A DNA stretch of 64,000 nucleotides from Capitulum mitella (GCA_030062745.1 CP099839.1:19716733-19780732), one strand, 5' to 3'; positions 34,001-46,293 are shown, numbered from the stretch's first letter. Notes: generated by a model from the sequence alone, not told the origin. Numbers and translations: made by a program.

Positions 34001-35119
34001 ATTTCCGTATTTTGGGCACAGTCATTTCTAGGATCTATGGGTGTTTTCTGCCACTCACCGTTCTAACCATTCCACTCCAGCACGCCCGGCTGTAACTATC
34101 AGGGATCCAGCTCGCCGGGCATGGTGTGCGCCTGCAACCGACAGGCAGCGTCACCAGCGGACCGCGGGGTCGCCGGTCGACGTCCTCCGGACGACCGGCC
34201 CCACAACCGGTCCGGACCAGAGGTTCTAAAGCCATCCCGACAAGGCTCCGCAAATGAGGACAAGGCCAGCAACAGTGCAGTTACGGGAGGTCAGGGATGA
34301 TACTGACGGACGTGGAAAGTACTTGGTGCCAGGACCAGATTAACTGCACTGCAATATGAAGGGCACGTTCGCATTAGTTGCAGAGTTCCCTACGCATTGG
34401 TAATATGATGGTGCACTGGTCGCTAGCTAACGCTAGTGTCGTAGCTGTTTCATTGCTGCTCTCAGCTGTTGCATAAAGTATCACATTTATCCGGAAACCG
34501 GAAGCTCCATTGCAATGGTAAATAACGTTGGTGTGGAGACGCCAAGAGCCCCTTGTGCATCGAGACTAAAGGAAAAAAAATACAGAAATACCTGGTTATG
34601 TTCATCCGAGAACTATCATCTTTAAATGGAGTACTTACTGAAGTACGCTTATACAAGGCAGTTAAAAAATTGTCACCCTTGTGTCTGGTATACAATGTGT
34701 TTCAACTGGTTGGTCATGGCCATCTCATTCAAATATTTTCAGAAACTCTAAATAGTTCTGCTTAAAAAAAAACGTTCCGTCATTTACGTCAAACACAAAA
34801 AAGCTGTCAGGTTTGTAGGAAATTAAGCTCATAAACGGTGTGGAACGATGTATTTCGAATTATGTTATTACAGCACATTTCATTCCATTGTCTAGTTCTG
34901 GAGAAATTAACGTTATAACGTGAATCTAGTTACTTTGATGCTTCCATTGGATTTACTATACATCATAAAATAAGCCGTTTGCATCCTGTGCTCAAAACGG
35001 ATTTTTTGTTTCATGGACACCAAACGCATTACTGAAGATGGGGTGCTGGGGGGGGCAGGGGGTAAAAGACACGAATGCCTCCACCTTTTTGACGTACAAG
35101 GGACCAGAGTGGCCTCTCC
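34001..35119. other. No gene seen; GC-rich island at 34080-34225
   Basis: A CpG-rich patch of about 150 bp stands out in AT-rich surroundings. It has no convincing frame or promoter partner. The rest is ordinary sequence. Confidence 0.45.
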
Positions 35120-35215
35120 CTGAATCCGCCACTGCTGGCGGGGATGCAGGATTTTCTTAAAGGGGAGGGGAGCTCAGGGAGAACTGAAATCATACGAAAA
35201 CCGCCTGCTGAGAAG
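35120..35215. repeat. Interspersed repeat fragment (inverted partner of 6885-7000)
   Basis: Matches the reverse complement of 6885-7000 over about 75-90 bp, including the GAAATCATACGAAAACCGCC block. A further G-run/C-run hairpin of the TTAA-element type lies at about 35426-35443. Confidence 0.6.
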
Positions 35216-36624
35216 AAGAAGTGTCATGGGCTTCACTAAGAAGACTCCTATTGATCATCGGTCCTTGCAATCCTCCCGTAAATGGAGGATGACAAGACAC
35301 CTCGTTCGCTGCGTCTTACCATTCAACAAGACAAAAATACTTAAGGGGGCCCAGTCCCCTTCCCCCCCCCTCCCACAGGTGCGCTGGTGACTGCCGGAGA
35401 GGGTCAGAGAATGCCATCAGCCGAAGGGGGGAAATTTCTCCCCTAACTTTGCATATGATTTGCCAGTTCCAATGACATTTTGCAGCGAGGTAACGCCTGT
35501 CAAGAGCTTAACGTCTGCAGTTTTTTTGGATCCCAGATCAGTACCTCATGGGTCAAATGAGGTCAGATAAACCACAAATTCTGCAACTTTGCGGTCTGAA
35601 CTCGGTGAAAAAACAGCCCTATCTTTTGCGCGGCACGTCTTCCAAATTATGAAAAATTGTGGCATTTTGAAGACAGCAATGGACTCCCTGTCTCCTTAGG
35701 AATGAAGGTAATTCGTATAAATGGCAACATTGCGCGAAAAATGTAACGTGCAACTTTTGCATTTGTATGGGCTTGTATCGCGCTCGCTCAAATGTGCAGC
35801 CACCGTTCTCGCCTTTGTTCTTCAGTCACAAACACGTAACACGTATGAATCTGCCAAATTTTGTACATGTAACGCAGAATTTTTCCGAGATTCAGGAATC
35901 GTACAATAACAGAAAAAACAGGTGATGTTGCGAACACTGAAGCACGAAGCCTTGAACGCAAAAATGTGTTGCACCAGCCTGTGACCCCACCGAAATGGCT
36001 ACATTACCCCACTTTGGGTAATTTCCCCTGGGCTGGGAACCACTGCTGTAGGAGGTCTGTTTTTGTAAGCGCCACGATTGGAGTTTTTTCTGGTGGAAGG
36101 CAAAATTCCATAAAAAAAAACAGACAAAAAAACATTTCTGTAATCCGCACTGTAGGTAGTTTTTGCCATATCCCATCAAGAGGTTGAGAGGCATTTCATA
36201 ACATCTCTAGTCATGTTAAACGTTGTGTGCTCACGCATAGATTTAGGATGCTCTGAAAGAAACAAATTGGAGGTGAGAAAGACGCTCCGAATCTCAAAAC
36301 AACTGTTTAGGATGCAGTAACTGTATTTTATGGCAGGCCTAGGTTAATTATCTATTGTCCAGAACACATCAACAGCGAAGAACAGCTCCAGCATCACCCA
36401 TTCACCGCTTCCGCGTGATCCGGGGCCTAAAAGTGGGTCTGATCGTGGCGACGAAACATCTCTCGGGAGCTGTCTGTGCAGAGAGGCCGGGCGGGGGTCA
36501 CATCGCTGCATCGCGCTCGCAGCCGAACCACAGCCAGCATCTCGATCGAGTTGTCCTAGCCGGGGTGAGCGATATCCGTGCCACGACACGCAAGAGAAGT
36601 GTCGCGTGCGGCGGAACTTCAGGC
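35216..36624. other. No gene seen; 3' flank of the cuticle gene at its right side
   Basis: AGGTCA motifs occur near 35540-35570. The part nearest 36624 should contain the cuticle-gene 3' untranslated region, but no canonical AATAAA signal (TTTATT on this strand) is evident within 300 bp of the stop. Confidence 0.45.
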
Positions 36625-37389
36625 TTATTCAGATACAACATCAGAGCCCAGACCAACGCCAGGGAGGCCCACAGCTTCCGGCGCCACCGGGATGGCGTCG
36701 CCTTGTGGCTGGAAGCCGTTCTCGTCAGCCGTCCACGTGATTTTTACCGGAACGTCGTTGCCGTTCTCGTCCTTGGCGACGAACGAGTAGGAGCCCTGCA
36801 TCACGACGCCGACCTCCTCGCCGATCTGCTTGATCTGGCCGGCGACGTCCTGCACGATGGAGTCGGCCGTCTCGAAGCCGTACTGGAAGGAGCCGTCCTC
36901 GTTCTGAACGTTCTCCATGCGCAGGATGCCGGCCTCCTGCAGGGTTGCGCCGCCGTTGCCGGACGGAGGCGAGGAGTCGAGCAGGTCCTGGGGCCGCGCC
37001 GCGGCGACGGCCGCCAGACAGAGGATCACCACCTGATAGCGGGCACGTCAGTCAGAGTAGTCGGACGGTGATGTGCCGCAGTGCGGGCGGGAAGCCTGGG
37101 CTCAGTACAGGCTGACTGCTGACGTTCAGCCGTTCCGGAGACAGACGGTCTGAGAGGCGCAGTCACCACAGTCTGTACCGTTCCAGCTGCCCGGTACCAT
37201 GGAACACGTGGCATCGCCCGTGACGTAACGAGGCAACGACGGCAATAAAGCTAAAAACTGACCACCCTGGCGACTCAAAGAGATCACACAACCAGTGAGT
37301 AGCGTAGCAGTTACCGCTACGTGGTAAATTCATAATCAGGAATCGATGTTTTGAAGCTGACCAGTGAATTCAGTACTCACCAGCTTCAT
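36625..37389 (-). CDS. RR-type chitin-binding cuticle protein (138 aa), two exons
   Basis: Exon 1 (37389-37381) encodes only Met-Lys-Leu and ends at a GTGAGT donor. Exon 2 (37032-36625) starts after a CAG acceptor. Joined, the start reads MKLVVILCLAAVAAARPQD, a textbook signal peptide with likely cleavage before Arg16. The mature protein has a Ser/Gly spacer and then the chitin-binding-4 (Rebers-Riddiford) domain at about residues 50-118, including NEDGSFQYGFET, QGSYSFVAKDENGNDVPVKI and TADENGFQPQGDAIP. It lacks Cys in the mature part, as is usual for the RR-1 group. It should be secreted and bind chitin in soft cuticle. Its paralogue lies divergently at 51521-62494. Confidence 0.93.
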
Positions 37390-37410
37390 GGGGATGTGTG
37401 GTCACTCGAG

Positions 37411-37448
37411 AACTGACGAGCTCCTCCCTTGGGTGAGAGACTTTTATA
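37411..37448 (-). promoter_or_regulatory. Core promoter of the minus-strand cuticle gene (TATA and Inr)
   Basis: On the minus strand TATAAAAG spans 37448-37441 and a TCAGTT initiator spans 37416-37411. The TATA start to initiator A distance is 34 bp. The start codon follows about 25 bp further on, giving a very short leader. The layout matches the paralogue's promoter at 51457-51492. Confidence 0.85.
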
Positions 37449-39935
37449 CCGGCTCGGAACCCAATTCAGTTTGCAGGTTGTTCGAGGGGCAGGGCTGTTG
37501 TCATTGTTATGCACACAGAATTCCCATAGTCATCCACGTTAAATGGTTGTCACGTTCGCTGTTCAAACAAAGGCCTACACATTGCGTCTAGTCTCGGCTG
37601 TCTCTTTCTCCTTCGGCGGTCACCAAAATCAACACATCCTTGGCATCATGAACGCAAGTCTGCTGACGCCAGTCACATGTCGTAATACACGGGCCTTGAG
37701 CATGAAGGGTTGGGTAAACATAACAATGCCCCCACAGACCTCTCAGGCCGTATGCCATGTTGCAATCTTCGGCTGCACCACTATCTATGTAAAGATCAAA
37801 CTCCCCCACCTCACTGGGTTTTAACACTTTCCTTTAAGCGGCATTTTTACAGGTGTGTTCTACCTTTCAGTTGCTATAACCATTTCCCTGGGTTCATCTA
37901 GAGACCAGAAACTTACCGTTGTGATGGCAACGGACACCGATAAACCTAAATTTGAAGGACTGAGGAATTACCTTCTAATTAATATCATCTCATCGTATAT
38001 AGGTGGCGACGACAGATATTTGCTTAGAACTCCAGAATGAACGATAACACGTGGAGTGTGATGGCATCGGTCCAGCAATGTCATAGTCCTTACGATAAAC
38101 AATATTCGTGTTTGGCCAGTCATATTAACGCAGTACGCACCCAGAATCACACTCATGTCACCGAGTGAAGGTAGGCCAGAGCCTCCTATTTTGCGTAATA
38201 TGCTTTTCGCATACAACAGCGTCAGTTACATTATCGCAACAATTATCCAGTCACCAGAAGTTACCGATTCAAAGTAGGTTACAGCCTCCTATTTTGCTTA
38301 GTATGTTTCTCGTATAGAGTAACATCAGAAGCTGTCCTTTGTGTCATGGTTGGGAAAGTAAAGAAGCCTCCGAATCTTCCCAGCACGAAGGTGGCACGCG
38401 GCCCTAAGGTTCCACTAGATCATCAAGGAATTTATTCAACATGTCAGGGCAATATCGGTCGGAGCAGCATTATCTTATCAGGTGTTGCTAAAACCCATCG
38501 TCCGTGCCTTAGCAAGGCGTAACGTAAATTTCTGATGTAGCTGACTCTTAATGTTACAAAGCCATGCAGTTTGATGTAAAAGTCTACTGGTGGTTGGGGG
38601 AGGGCAAAAATTGTCTACCACTCGTAACTATTGCGATAATAATGGTTGAAAACTGGCAGTGCTGCATTCTGTAATGCACAGTATGTACTGTATGCTGGCA
38701 GTGTAGTGCTCTCATGCATTCCTGACGTATCTTTTCCTTGTCAAATGCCAAAAAGATCTGTAGGTAATGTTTACCACGTCGGCCAAGGGAAGTCGGGAGA
38801 CGGTTTATATGGCTGATCCATCGTGGGCAGAGGCCGGCAGCATCCGTTTATGAGGCCGAAGGACGGGCACTTCCTTACATGTGGAATAGTCACTGGCAGG
38901 CAGACAGGAAAACGACTTTGTTAGGTGCTTGCCTGCGTCATATACTTGCAATCCAAGGCACAGGAAACCTAATTTCAGCCACTCGAGGTCAACCGAGGTC
39001 AGGTATTGAAAATGCAGGATTTTGTAAATGGTACGTACGGAAATGTATGGGAGTTTGAATGCGTGGTCTTCACCACACCTTCCCAACTTGACCTCAGTTA
39101 AATTGCTTATGGGCGAATTTAGCTGGTCTCGGTTGACCTCGTGTGACATCAGATGATTCAAAGTAGTTGTTCTGACTCACGAATTTGATGTTATCTTTAT
39201 TGCATTTATCATTATGTATCATTATGTTGTTATGTTTTTTACATTTATGACATAACAGTCTATTATATTTTTTTCTTTGAAATCATCAGAGAGGTGGCAA
39301 CTACCGCACAACAAACAGAACCACATCTGGCAACAGTTAAATGCACGCTATGGGAAACCTCCCACAGGATCCAATGGCAACGAGTTTTGGGGAACGTCCA
39401 ATAGCATTCAGTGGAAACGAGTACATATTGACTCACATCATGCGAGGTTATTTGCGTTATTTGTTATTTGTTGTTATCAAGCAGTGGAATTTGAGATATG
39501 AGATATCGTGTAAATATTATAGGATATCATACAGATAATACGGATTATTATTTATTATTATCATACAATGGCATTTGAGAAAGTTAAGCGGGTATACACG
39601 TGTAATCCAACGACGAACCTACTCATTCGTGTCCGTTTTGTTACTCCGCCATTTTAGGTTTGAACTTGGCTGGACGGGGACGGGGGGAGTACTAGTCCCC
39701 ACTTTACCGTCGAAGGGGCCTTATGCGAATCTTGGTGAGTGTTAAATATTTCTTACGTCTGCAACTGAACTTCTTTATTTTTGCGTGTGTGGGGGAGGGG
39801 GAATACTGATTCATCTGTCATAATTTGCTATATCTGTTTATTGCGTATGTTCATTTTACCAATTTGTATCACTTAATTAATATCACTATGCACGCATGTT
39901 TTAAGCCGGTTATGATATGAAAGTTAGAGGCACAT
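37449..39935. other. No gene seen
   Basis: Shared upstream region between the divergent cuticle genes before the LINE begins. AGGTCA-type motifs occur at 38985-39145. A CCCC/GGGG hairpin lies near 39685-39703. No coding domain was recognised. Confidence 0.5.
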
Positions 39936-40990
39936 TTGCATCATAAGTTTGTTCGGGGAAGAAAAAGGCAGTCACACATTACGATTAACATTCAGGGATC
40001 CTCGAAAGGAAAAAAAACGGAGTACAACGCTCTCGTCAGATCAAATGTAGCACAAGGAGTAAACCTCAAGGCTGAGAATCTGAAGGTCAGTCAGAAAATG
40101 ATTCACGCTGGCCTGGAGAAGGTTTTCGAGACTGTAGAGAAGCAGTCTGAAAATATGTAGCACAAAATCACAGTCCTCCAGGGATGGATGAAGACGGAGA
40201 AATAGCGACTCATCTAGGGTCTATAGCCCAGTGACAGGATGGCCAAGAACCCGGCGAGCCAAGTCGAGAGCTTCGACATGAACCGCAGGGCATCTTCCCT
40301 GACCATCAAGTTCTTTGGTTTCGGACCCAGATCAGCGTCCGAAAACAATAAAGAAAATGTCGTGAAGATTTTCAGAAAACGGTTTCTGGACGTGCAGCTC
40401 TCAAGCCAGGATTTCTATCTCGTCCACAGGCTATAGAGAGACGATGAGGTCAATTCTAAGTTTTTTTCGGAGGAACGTCCGTAACCCCTATACGAGCGGC
40501 AATTCGAATTGGCCGGCCGCGGGCAGACAAGTTCAACGGGCGCACAACAGATGGCTCCACCGTTTCTGAACGAGTCGATGGCCGAGAAGCAGTGGATCTA
40601 CAGCGCACTGCTGAACGCCACACAATAAGATCATGGTGGAAAAATCTACAGCGTGTTCTCTCAGCGTGGATTCGTGTTCTGCAAACTGGAGCGTGGAGAA
40701 CAGAACGTGCGCATGGAGGACGAGAGGAGGTTGGAGCAGCTGATCGACCAGCGGTCGGCCGCCGCTCCCCCGGCGGCGAGGGACGGACATTACGGGCCGG
40801 CTGATCCCGTCGCTCCCGGTACCTGAGCAGATGCTGCGCAGCCGACAGCGACACGCTGGACACTGCTGTCCGCGCTGTCGAAGGCGGCGACCGGGAGGCT
40901 GGTCGCCCTGCGCGGCGTTGCCCTGTCCTCCAGCTCGGTGGTATCGCGGCTGTCCCCAGAAGTGTACCGTCGTGCCTGCGTTTGACAGCG
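39936..40990 (+). pseudogene. LINE ORF1 remnant (coiled coil and RNA-binding protein)
   Basis: A first frame (39936-40160) contains a heptad-like segment, LKAENLKVSQKMIHAGLEKV. After a stop, a second frame (40239-40436) reads QVESFDMNRRASSLTIKFFG and then ENVVKIF...DVQLS..DFYLVHRL. This matches the ORF1 pattern in which an RNA-binding fold ends near an Ala/Val-His-Arg-Leu motif. A third frame (about 40550-40760) gives FLNESMAEKQWIYSALLNAT and GFVFCKLERGEQNVRMEDER. The antisense 203-codon frame at 41067-40456 is a shadow of this GC-rich region. Confidence 0.65.
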
Positions 40991-41939
40991 GTTCTGGCGT
41001 GGTAACCAAAATTTAGCGGCCTTTCGTAAAACTCGGGAGCAGAAGCTTGGTTCGTTTTGCTTTGCAAGTCAGTATTATTTCAGGGGCCAAGGCCATCTCC
41101 CGGTCACCGCAGGACAAGGTCAAAGACGCTGATCAATACGAAATTTTAACGTTGAGTCCTATATCAAATGAGATGATTGCTAGTGGCACGACCGTGACAG
41201 ACGCTTATGCTGATATGCACAGTGCACATGACACTATGTGCCAGGTGCCCGGTACTGCTGCGCATCGCCCATGTTTTTTTCTGATGAACGGTCAATTTTC
41301 TGCTGACAAGGCGAACGACAGTGTTTGAGCCTACCTCTGCTTTAGTTGATTGCATATTGGATGAAGGTGGTGGGAAACATGTCAGGTATGTAGCGTGTTT
41401 CGTGTGCTTGTGGATAAGGGTTCCGATATTCGTTTGCGTGTTTTCAATGGCTCTGAATGAGCGCAGTTATCGACACATTGATTTTCGCCTCGGGAAAATT
41501 GATTTAATCGATTTCAAAACCATGGTTGAGAATGTTTTATTCCTCGTTTCTGACAATGTTGGGTGGCACCTGGCGCTTACGATGAGCAGGGCTTTTTGGC
41601 TGTCGTGCGGTTTCGTGGCTGGCGTAGCAATCGTCTCGGGTGGAGTTCGTGGGTGGAGGGGGGTGAGATTTGTGGGAGAGAGGGATGAATTAGGCAGCGC
41701 AAGATGTTCAGAATGCAATCGTGGCATGTGCCTGGTTGGCCGCGTGCCAGATGGCAGCAGGCTTTGTATGTTGAGTGGGAGGGGTGGAGGAGCATGATAT
41801 GCAGGTTGTATAGTGTATGCATCGCGCGCCTCTTGGTTCCTCTACCACATTGATGCACTGTTGAGGGAATGGAATAATCATATGCAGTGGCGGCCCATGC
41901 ATCACTACAATTACACGGTGAGAGGCAATCTGTTGACTG

Positions 41940-42330
41940 GGACATGGAAGGATTAGCGGTCGTAACGTTTAACGCAAGGGGTTTAAGAGAACGTGTAAAG
42001 AGGACAGTTATGAGACACATGCATGCGACATACCCACAATACATAGTGGTGCTACAAGAAACACATTCTGCCCAGACGTCTAGCCAATTTGACGAAACGA
42101 ACGGGGTGCCAAAGTTTTGTCCGCGCATGCGCGTTACAGCAAGTGGTGGTCACCATTTTGTTTCTAAATCTGTTCAGTGGTGCAAAAGAAGATGGATTTG
42201 CAGATGACTGTGGCAGAATTACTGGAGTGGAGTTCTGCACTTATTGTGATAATTTTACTGTCATCGGTGTGGATGCACCTGAAGTGGACGTCCAATCAGA
42301 AAAACTGCCTTCTTGAAAAAGCACATCACG
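41940..42330 (+). pseudogene. LINE ORF2 endonuclease remnant
   Basis: The frame near 41955 reads LAVVTFNARGLRERVKR and YIVVLQETHSA, the N-terminal blocks of the apurinic-type endonuclease (catalytic Asn and Glu regions). A shifted frame continues with FADDCGRITGVEF. The catalytic C-terminal blocks are not recognisable. A perfect 16-bp hairpin (42319-42357) interrupts the remnant. Confidence 0.7.
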
Positions 42331-42357
42331 AACTTCTTGAGAGTTCGTGATGTGCTT
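42319..42357. repeat. Perfect 16-bp hairpin with 7-nt loop
   Basis: Bases 42319-42334 (AAGCACATCACGAACT) are the exact reverse complement of 42342-42357, separated by TCTTGAG. It lies in decayed LINE sequence where such a perfect palindrome is not expected from the parent element. Confidence 0.9.
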
Positions 42358-43536
42358 ACAGTTCTGCAAACTGTAACATCGGTTGTGGAGAGATTTTAAT
42401 GTGCATATTGGAGAGCTTGACACCGAGCTTAGAAAATTCAGGGAGTCAGGCACTGGGAAAAGCTTTGCGAAATAGTTGAAGAACTACACTTCAGAACTAT
42501 ATGAAGGCATCTTAACCTCAGCACTCGAGGATACTCCTGCAGGAGTCAAGTCGGTCCAGCAGTTGCGGATTGACTGCATTTTCGAAAGCGAAACCATCTG
42601 TTAGAGCCATGTGGTCCAATGTACTATTGCTCCAGGGGTTAAAAGCGACCGCAGTATGGTGGGGTAAAAGTTCACCTGCCATGAGGAAGCGCGGCCTGGG
42701 ACTGTGCCAGTTAAATAACGCCTTATTAGAGGACACAGAGTTTGTGGCATCAGTGCAACATGAGACTGCACTCGACAACAGCAGGGCAGGACAATATGAC
42801 GGCGACATAAGCCCCGGAGTATTGGTTGAAATGTTATTGAGTAATACGTGAGTATTAATGAAACATTTGCCGAAGCAAAGTCATTTAGCGAGTGGGTTAA
42901 GATTACGGGAGCGACAGATAGTAAGACGACGACTGAGATAAGCCTGAAAATGGTTTAAAAGCCCTTTCCGTTGAGCAAATGCATATGCACGAAGCGTACA
43001 GACGCAGACTGGACGAATTCAAGACTAAACGAGCTAAGCAGGCCATTATTTTACCTGGTGCAAAATCGATGGAAGAGGGTGAGAAGGTAGCAAAGTATCT
43101 CTTGAGCAGGGAAAAACAGTGGTCGGTTCAAAAAAACAACGCCTGAAATCCACGCTGACGAACAAATGTTTATCAATGATAGGGCGATTCTTGAGCAATG
43201 GGTGAAACATTACGTCGAAGTGTTCAGAGCGAGAGGAATTGAAATCAGGCCAACCAGCCGCTGAACAGTGATAAGATCCCTCAGTTGTCAGAATACAAAC
43301 GCTTGCAATGTGAAGGTCCCATTAGTAGTGAAGAGTATAGGAGTGCTCTAGACAAAATGAACATGAATAAAGCTCCCGGCATACCTGGGTTTACGGCAGA
43401 AATTTCCCTGGCCTTTTGGACTAACAGGCGAAACGGTAGTTGACTTCAACAGTGCCGCGCAAGACGGAAGCTGTTCCATAACTCAGAGACGTGCTGTCAT
43501 CACCTTCACTCCAAAATAGGTGAGCAAAACAGTCCC

Positions 43537-44748
43537 TTAACCCTATTCCCGGAGGGCTAGACGGTATGGCCGATTCCCGGCAGGAGGGGCGAATTCGGCC
43601 CCCCTATGATCTCGAGAACTACACATCCGATTTCATTGCAACAAACGGCAATCGATTTGCCATGACGTGAACTACATTTTTATAAAAGGAAGATTTCAAA
43701 ATTTTGAAAGGTGTGGATACAGGGGGGCAAAAATGTCAAAATGGGGTACTTTTGGACTTCTTATAACTCCGTTGTTTATGGACCGATCTCGATGAAACTG
43801 GCATGAATCGAGAAATTATGGATAGGACGTTTACCATTGGCGCACACATCTGAAATTTTGAGAAAATTCATGGGCGCTCATAGGGTTTCAAAAATAGGAG
43901 GATTAGTTTTCCAACAACTGAATGAACAAAAAAGGCAAAAACACTTTTTTGGCTTCTGCTAGTCATGTTATGCTTAAGAAGTATAAATTGCATTACAATG
44001 TTCGTATAATGTTAGCATAGGCGGTGCCAGGGATATGAAAAAGGGGGAGCTGTCATGGTCACACGTTCTTCGGATCAACTTGTGACTTTTGACCTTAAAT
44101 GACCCCCAGTGACCTTGGAGTCACTTGCAATGATTTCTTGCGCATTTAATATTAAATGAAAACGTTTTCAATCATTTGAATTCACTCTATTTCAAAAAAT
44201 TTATTTTATGGCTATTACGATATAGGGTACGCGCACTGACATTTTAGGTCATAGCTCCGTGACCCGCCCTGATATCACGCTGAAACGTGATACACAAGTA
44301 GAGGGCACTCTTAAACGTCATATATATTCCGGGTTTAACATTTAAAAAAATGGTGCCGAAATTATTGCAATGAAACCAAATTTTGACTTTGGCCTTGACC
44401 TGACCTTGTAAAGTGATTTCAGATGACCAAAATTGTACCTGCACATTGCCCAAATATTTAGCTATACATCCATATTAAGTTTTAAGTCCTATCTTAAAAA
44501 TGTTGTCTTTGGCAGACATTTTCCTTTAACCCTCAACATGGCCAAAAATGGCCTGAGGTGCCTCCCAAAAACGTTGCCTGGCTCCGCCCCTGAGCAAAAT
44601 AGAATACTGAAATTTTGTCACGGCACGTAGAAGGACGAGCTAGGAAAAGCCACCAAGTTTCGTAAAGCTGTGTTAAAAAGCCTGGAACTTGCAAGCAAAA
44701 AACCCGAGGGGGGCGGATTCAGTCCCCCCCTGCCGGGAATAGGGTTAA
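43537..44748. mobile_element. Complete piggyBac-like (TTAA) element, 1.2 kb, non-autonomous
   Basis: TTAA at 43537-43540 is followed by CCCTATTCCCGG; at the other end CCGGGAATAGGG (44733-44744) is followed by TTAA (44745-44748). The 12-bp inverted repeats are perfect, begin CCCT and are flanked by duplicated TTAA, the signature of piggyBac-type insertion. Inside each end a G-run and C-run form a hairpin (about 43590-43605 and 44706-44730). No transposase frame is present. A further element is probably nested at 44016-44592. Confidence 0.85.
44016..44592. mobile_element. Probable nested miniature element with 16-bp imperfect inverted repeats
   Basis: CATAGGCGGTGCCAGG at 44016 and CCTGGCTCCGCCCCTG ending at 44592 are inverted repeats with three mismatches. 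The interior is rich in TGACCT motifs (44090-44115 and 44395-44405). Flanking 8-mers do not match, so the target duplication has decayed or the borders are slightly off. Confidence 0.45.
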
Positions 44749-45918
44749 ACAAACGGCCAATCTATTTACTTGACATCATATATAAGTTCTTTGCGAAGGC
44801 CATCGTCGTGGGACTAAGTACGGTTGTTGACAAACTCATTTCGACTGCACAAACTGGCTGTATAAAGGGGAGATATATAAGTGAAAATGTTAGGGCCCAC
44901 CGTTGATGTGATTGATTATTGACACACTGACAAAGCTGAACAGGTGTTGTTCACCTGTGGTCACAAAGTCGCCTTTGATTCAATGGAACACGAAAACTTA
45001 TCCGCTGTGGTTTAACCTTAAAATCTCAGGGAGAGTATCTTCAAATGAATGAAACTTCCGTACAATGATTCGAGCCTAGCTGTTATCAAGATCGGGTATA
45101 CTTCAGACTGTTTCAGGATCCATTAGGATGTAGTCGAGGTACATTTCAAGGCTCACCATTAAGTGGGAAGCTTTTTGACCTACTTGTAGAAGTTCTGGCC
45201 ATAACTTTAACAGAAAACGATACAATCCATGACATAAAAGTGAATAGCAAAGAAATCAAAGTAAGTCTGTATGCAGACGACATCACCTTGTTTGCACAGG
45301 ATTCGTATTCGGCAGGAGCATTAATGGAAATAAGCCTGTTAAGCAAAGTCTCAGGTTTGTGGTTAAAGACAAATGTAAGCAATGCTATGTGGTTAGGAAC
45401 TACGAAAGGAAACACGCAACCATTCGGTGGCATTGCAGTCTGCAGTATAGTAAGAATCTTGGGCATATGGTTCAACGTCAAGGATCCCTGTGCTGCAGAC
45501 AACGCTTGAACCGATTCATAGGAAAATAAAGGAGTATTTAATATCTGGGGTCAGCGACCTTCGGAAGGTTGCATTACGATAGCCAAGGCACACGTGGTAT
45601 CTTAGCTAGTGTACGCGTGTTCGTGTATAAAAATACCTCGGGTAAATCTGTTGAAAATCCAGAGTAAGATTATGAAGATTTATTATTTTTTTATTATTAT
45701 TTTTTATCATTTTATTATTTATGAAGATTTATTATTATTAAGATATTAAGATTTCTCTGTGCAGGGAGGGGGGGGGGGATCGCCCGCCGAAACTTGCGAA
45801 GTAAATTATTGTGCAAGGTATAGAGGGTGGTAGTTTGAAGGCACTTGATTTAGAACTCTTTTGCAAATCTTTACGGATGGGCTGGATTAGACGGATGTAG
45901 GTTAACACTGATGCTGCG

Positions 45919-46233
45919 TTGTGTAATATATTGCAGGCGCGGTTAGGAAGTTACGAATTATCCCATTCGATAAGGACATGTCTAGACCGAAGGCAAATTG
46001 ACAGTTTGCGAATGCCGCAGTTTTATAAGCACATCCTAAGCGGACTACAGAAGTTCACGCCGGTCCCATTGGACCACCTGAAGAACGGCCGGAGGGAAAT
46101 GTTGTGGTTCAATAGGACCAAACGCATAGGTCAGAAACCAATCCTTTTCAATGTCATGTACTCAATTGGAGTAGAAACAGGTGCTGATTTGATTTGGCCC
46201 GATGGTACTTTCCTAAGGATAGGTAAGTTTTGA
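45919..46233 (+). pseudogene. LINE ORF2 C-terminal remnant
   Basis: The 104-codon frame contains IDSLRMPQFYKHILSGLQKF and a GRREMLWFNRTKR segment, typical of the region after the RT in L1/Tx1-like ORF2. No cysteine-rich motif survives. Confidence 0.55.
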
Positions 46234-46293
46234 AGCAAATACCGAGGCGTAAGAGCCTCAGTAGGAGTATTACTAAAGGAATATCTTTTTCGT

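Larger units (their letters stand above)
43300..45509 (+). pseudogene. LINE ORF2 reverse transcriptase remnant, split by a TTAA-element insertion
   Basis: The left part (43300-43536) reads ISSEEYRSALDKMNMNKAPG followed by a broken fingers region. The right part begins at 44749 with RPIYLLDIIYKFFAKA, QTGCIKGRYISENVR and, in a shifted frame, FDSMEHENL. The catalytic palm reads VSLYADDITLFAQDS near 45270, followed by SGLWLKTN and MWLGTT (45240-45509). The insertion sits between the two fingers blocks and leaves the surrounding reading frame in register if the element and one TTAA are ignored. Confidence 0.82.
39936..46233 (+). mobile_element. Decayed L1/Tx1-like LINE with ORF1 and ORF2 remnants
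   Basis: Parts appear in the right order on one strand: a coiled-coil and RNA-binding ORF1 (39936-40990), ORF2 endonuclease (about 41955-42320), reverse transcriptase (43300-45509, interrupted by an insertion at 43537-44748), and a C-terminal region (45919-46233). Every part has stops and frameshifts. The RT block around QTGCIKGRYISENVR and the two-ORF layout point to the L1/Tx1 group. Segments between the recognised parts (41000-41950 and 42400-43300) are too decayed to align by eye. Confidence 0.78.

Noticed and set aside
40456-41067. 203-codon minus-strand frame rich in Arg and Ser
   Set aside because: It is antisense to LINE ORF1, whose plus-strand motifs explain the region; high GC keeps the shadow frame open.
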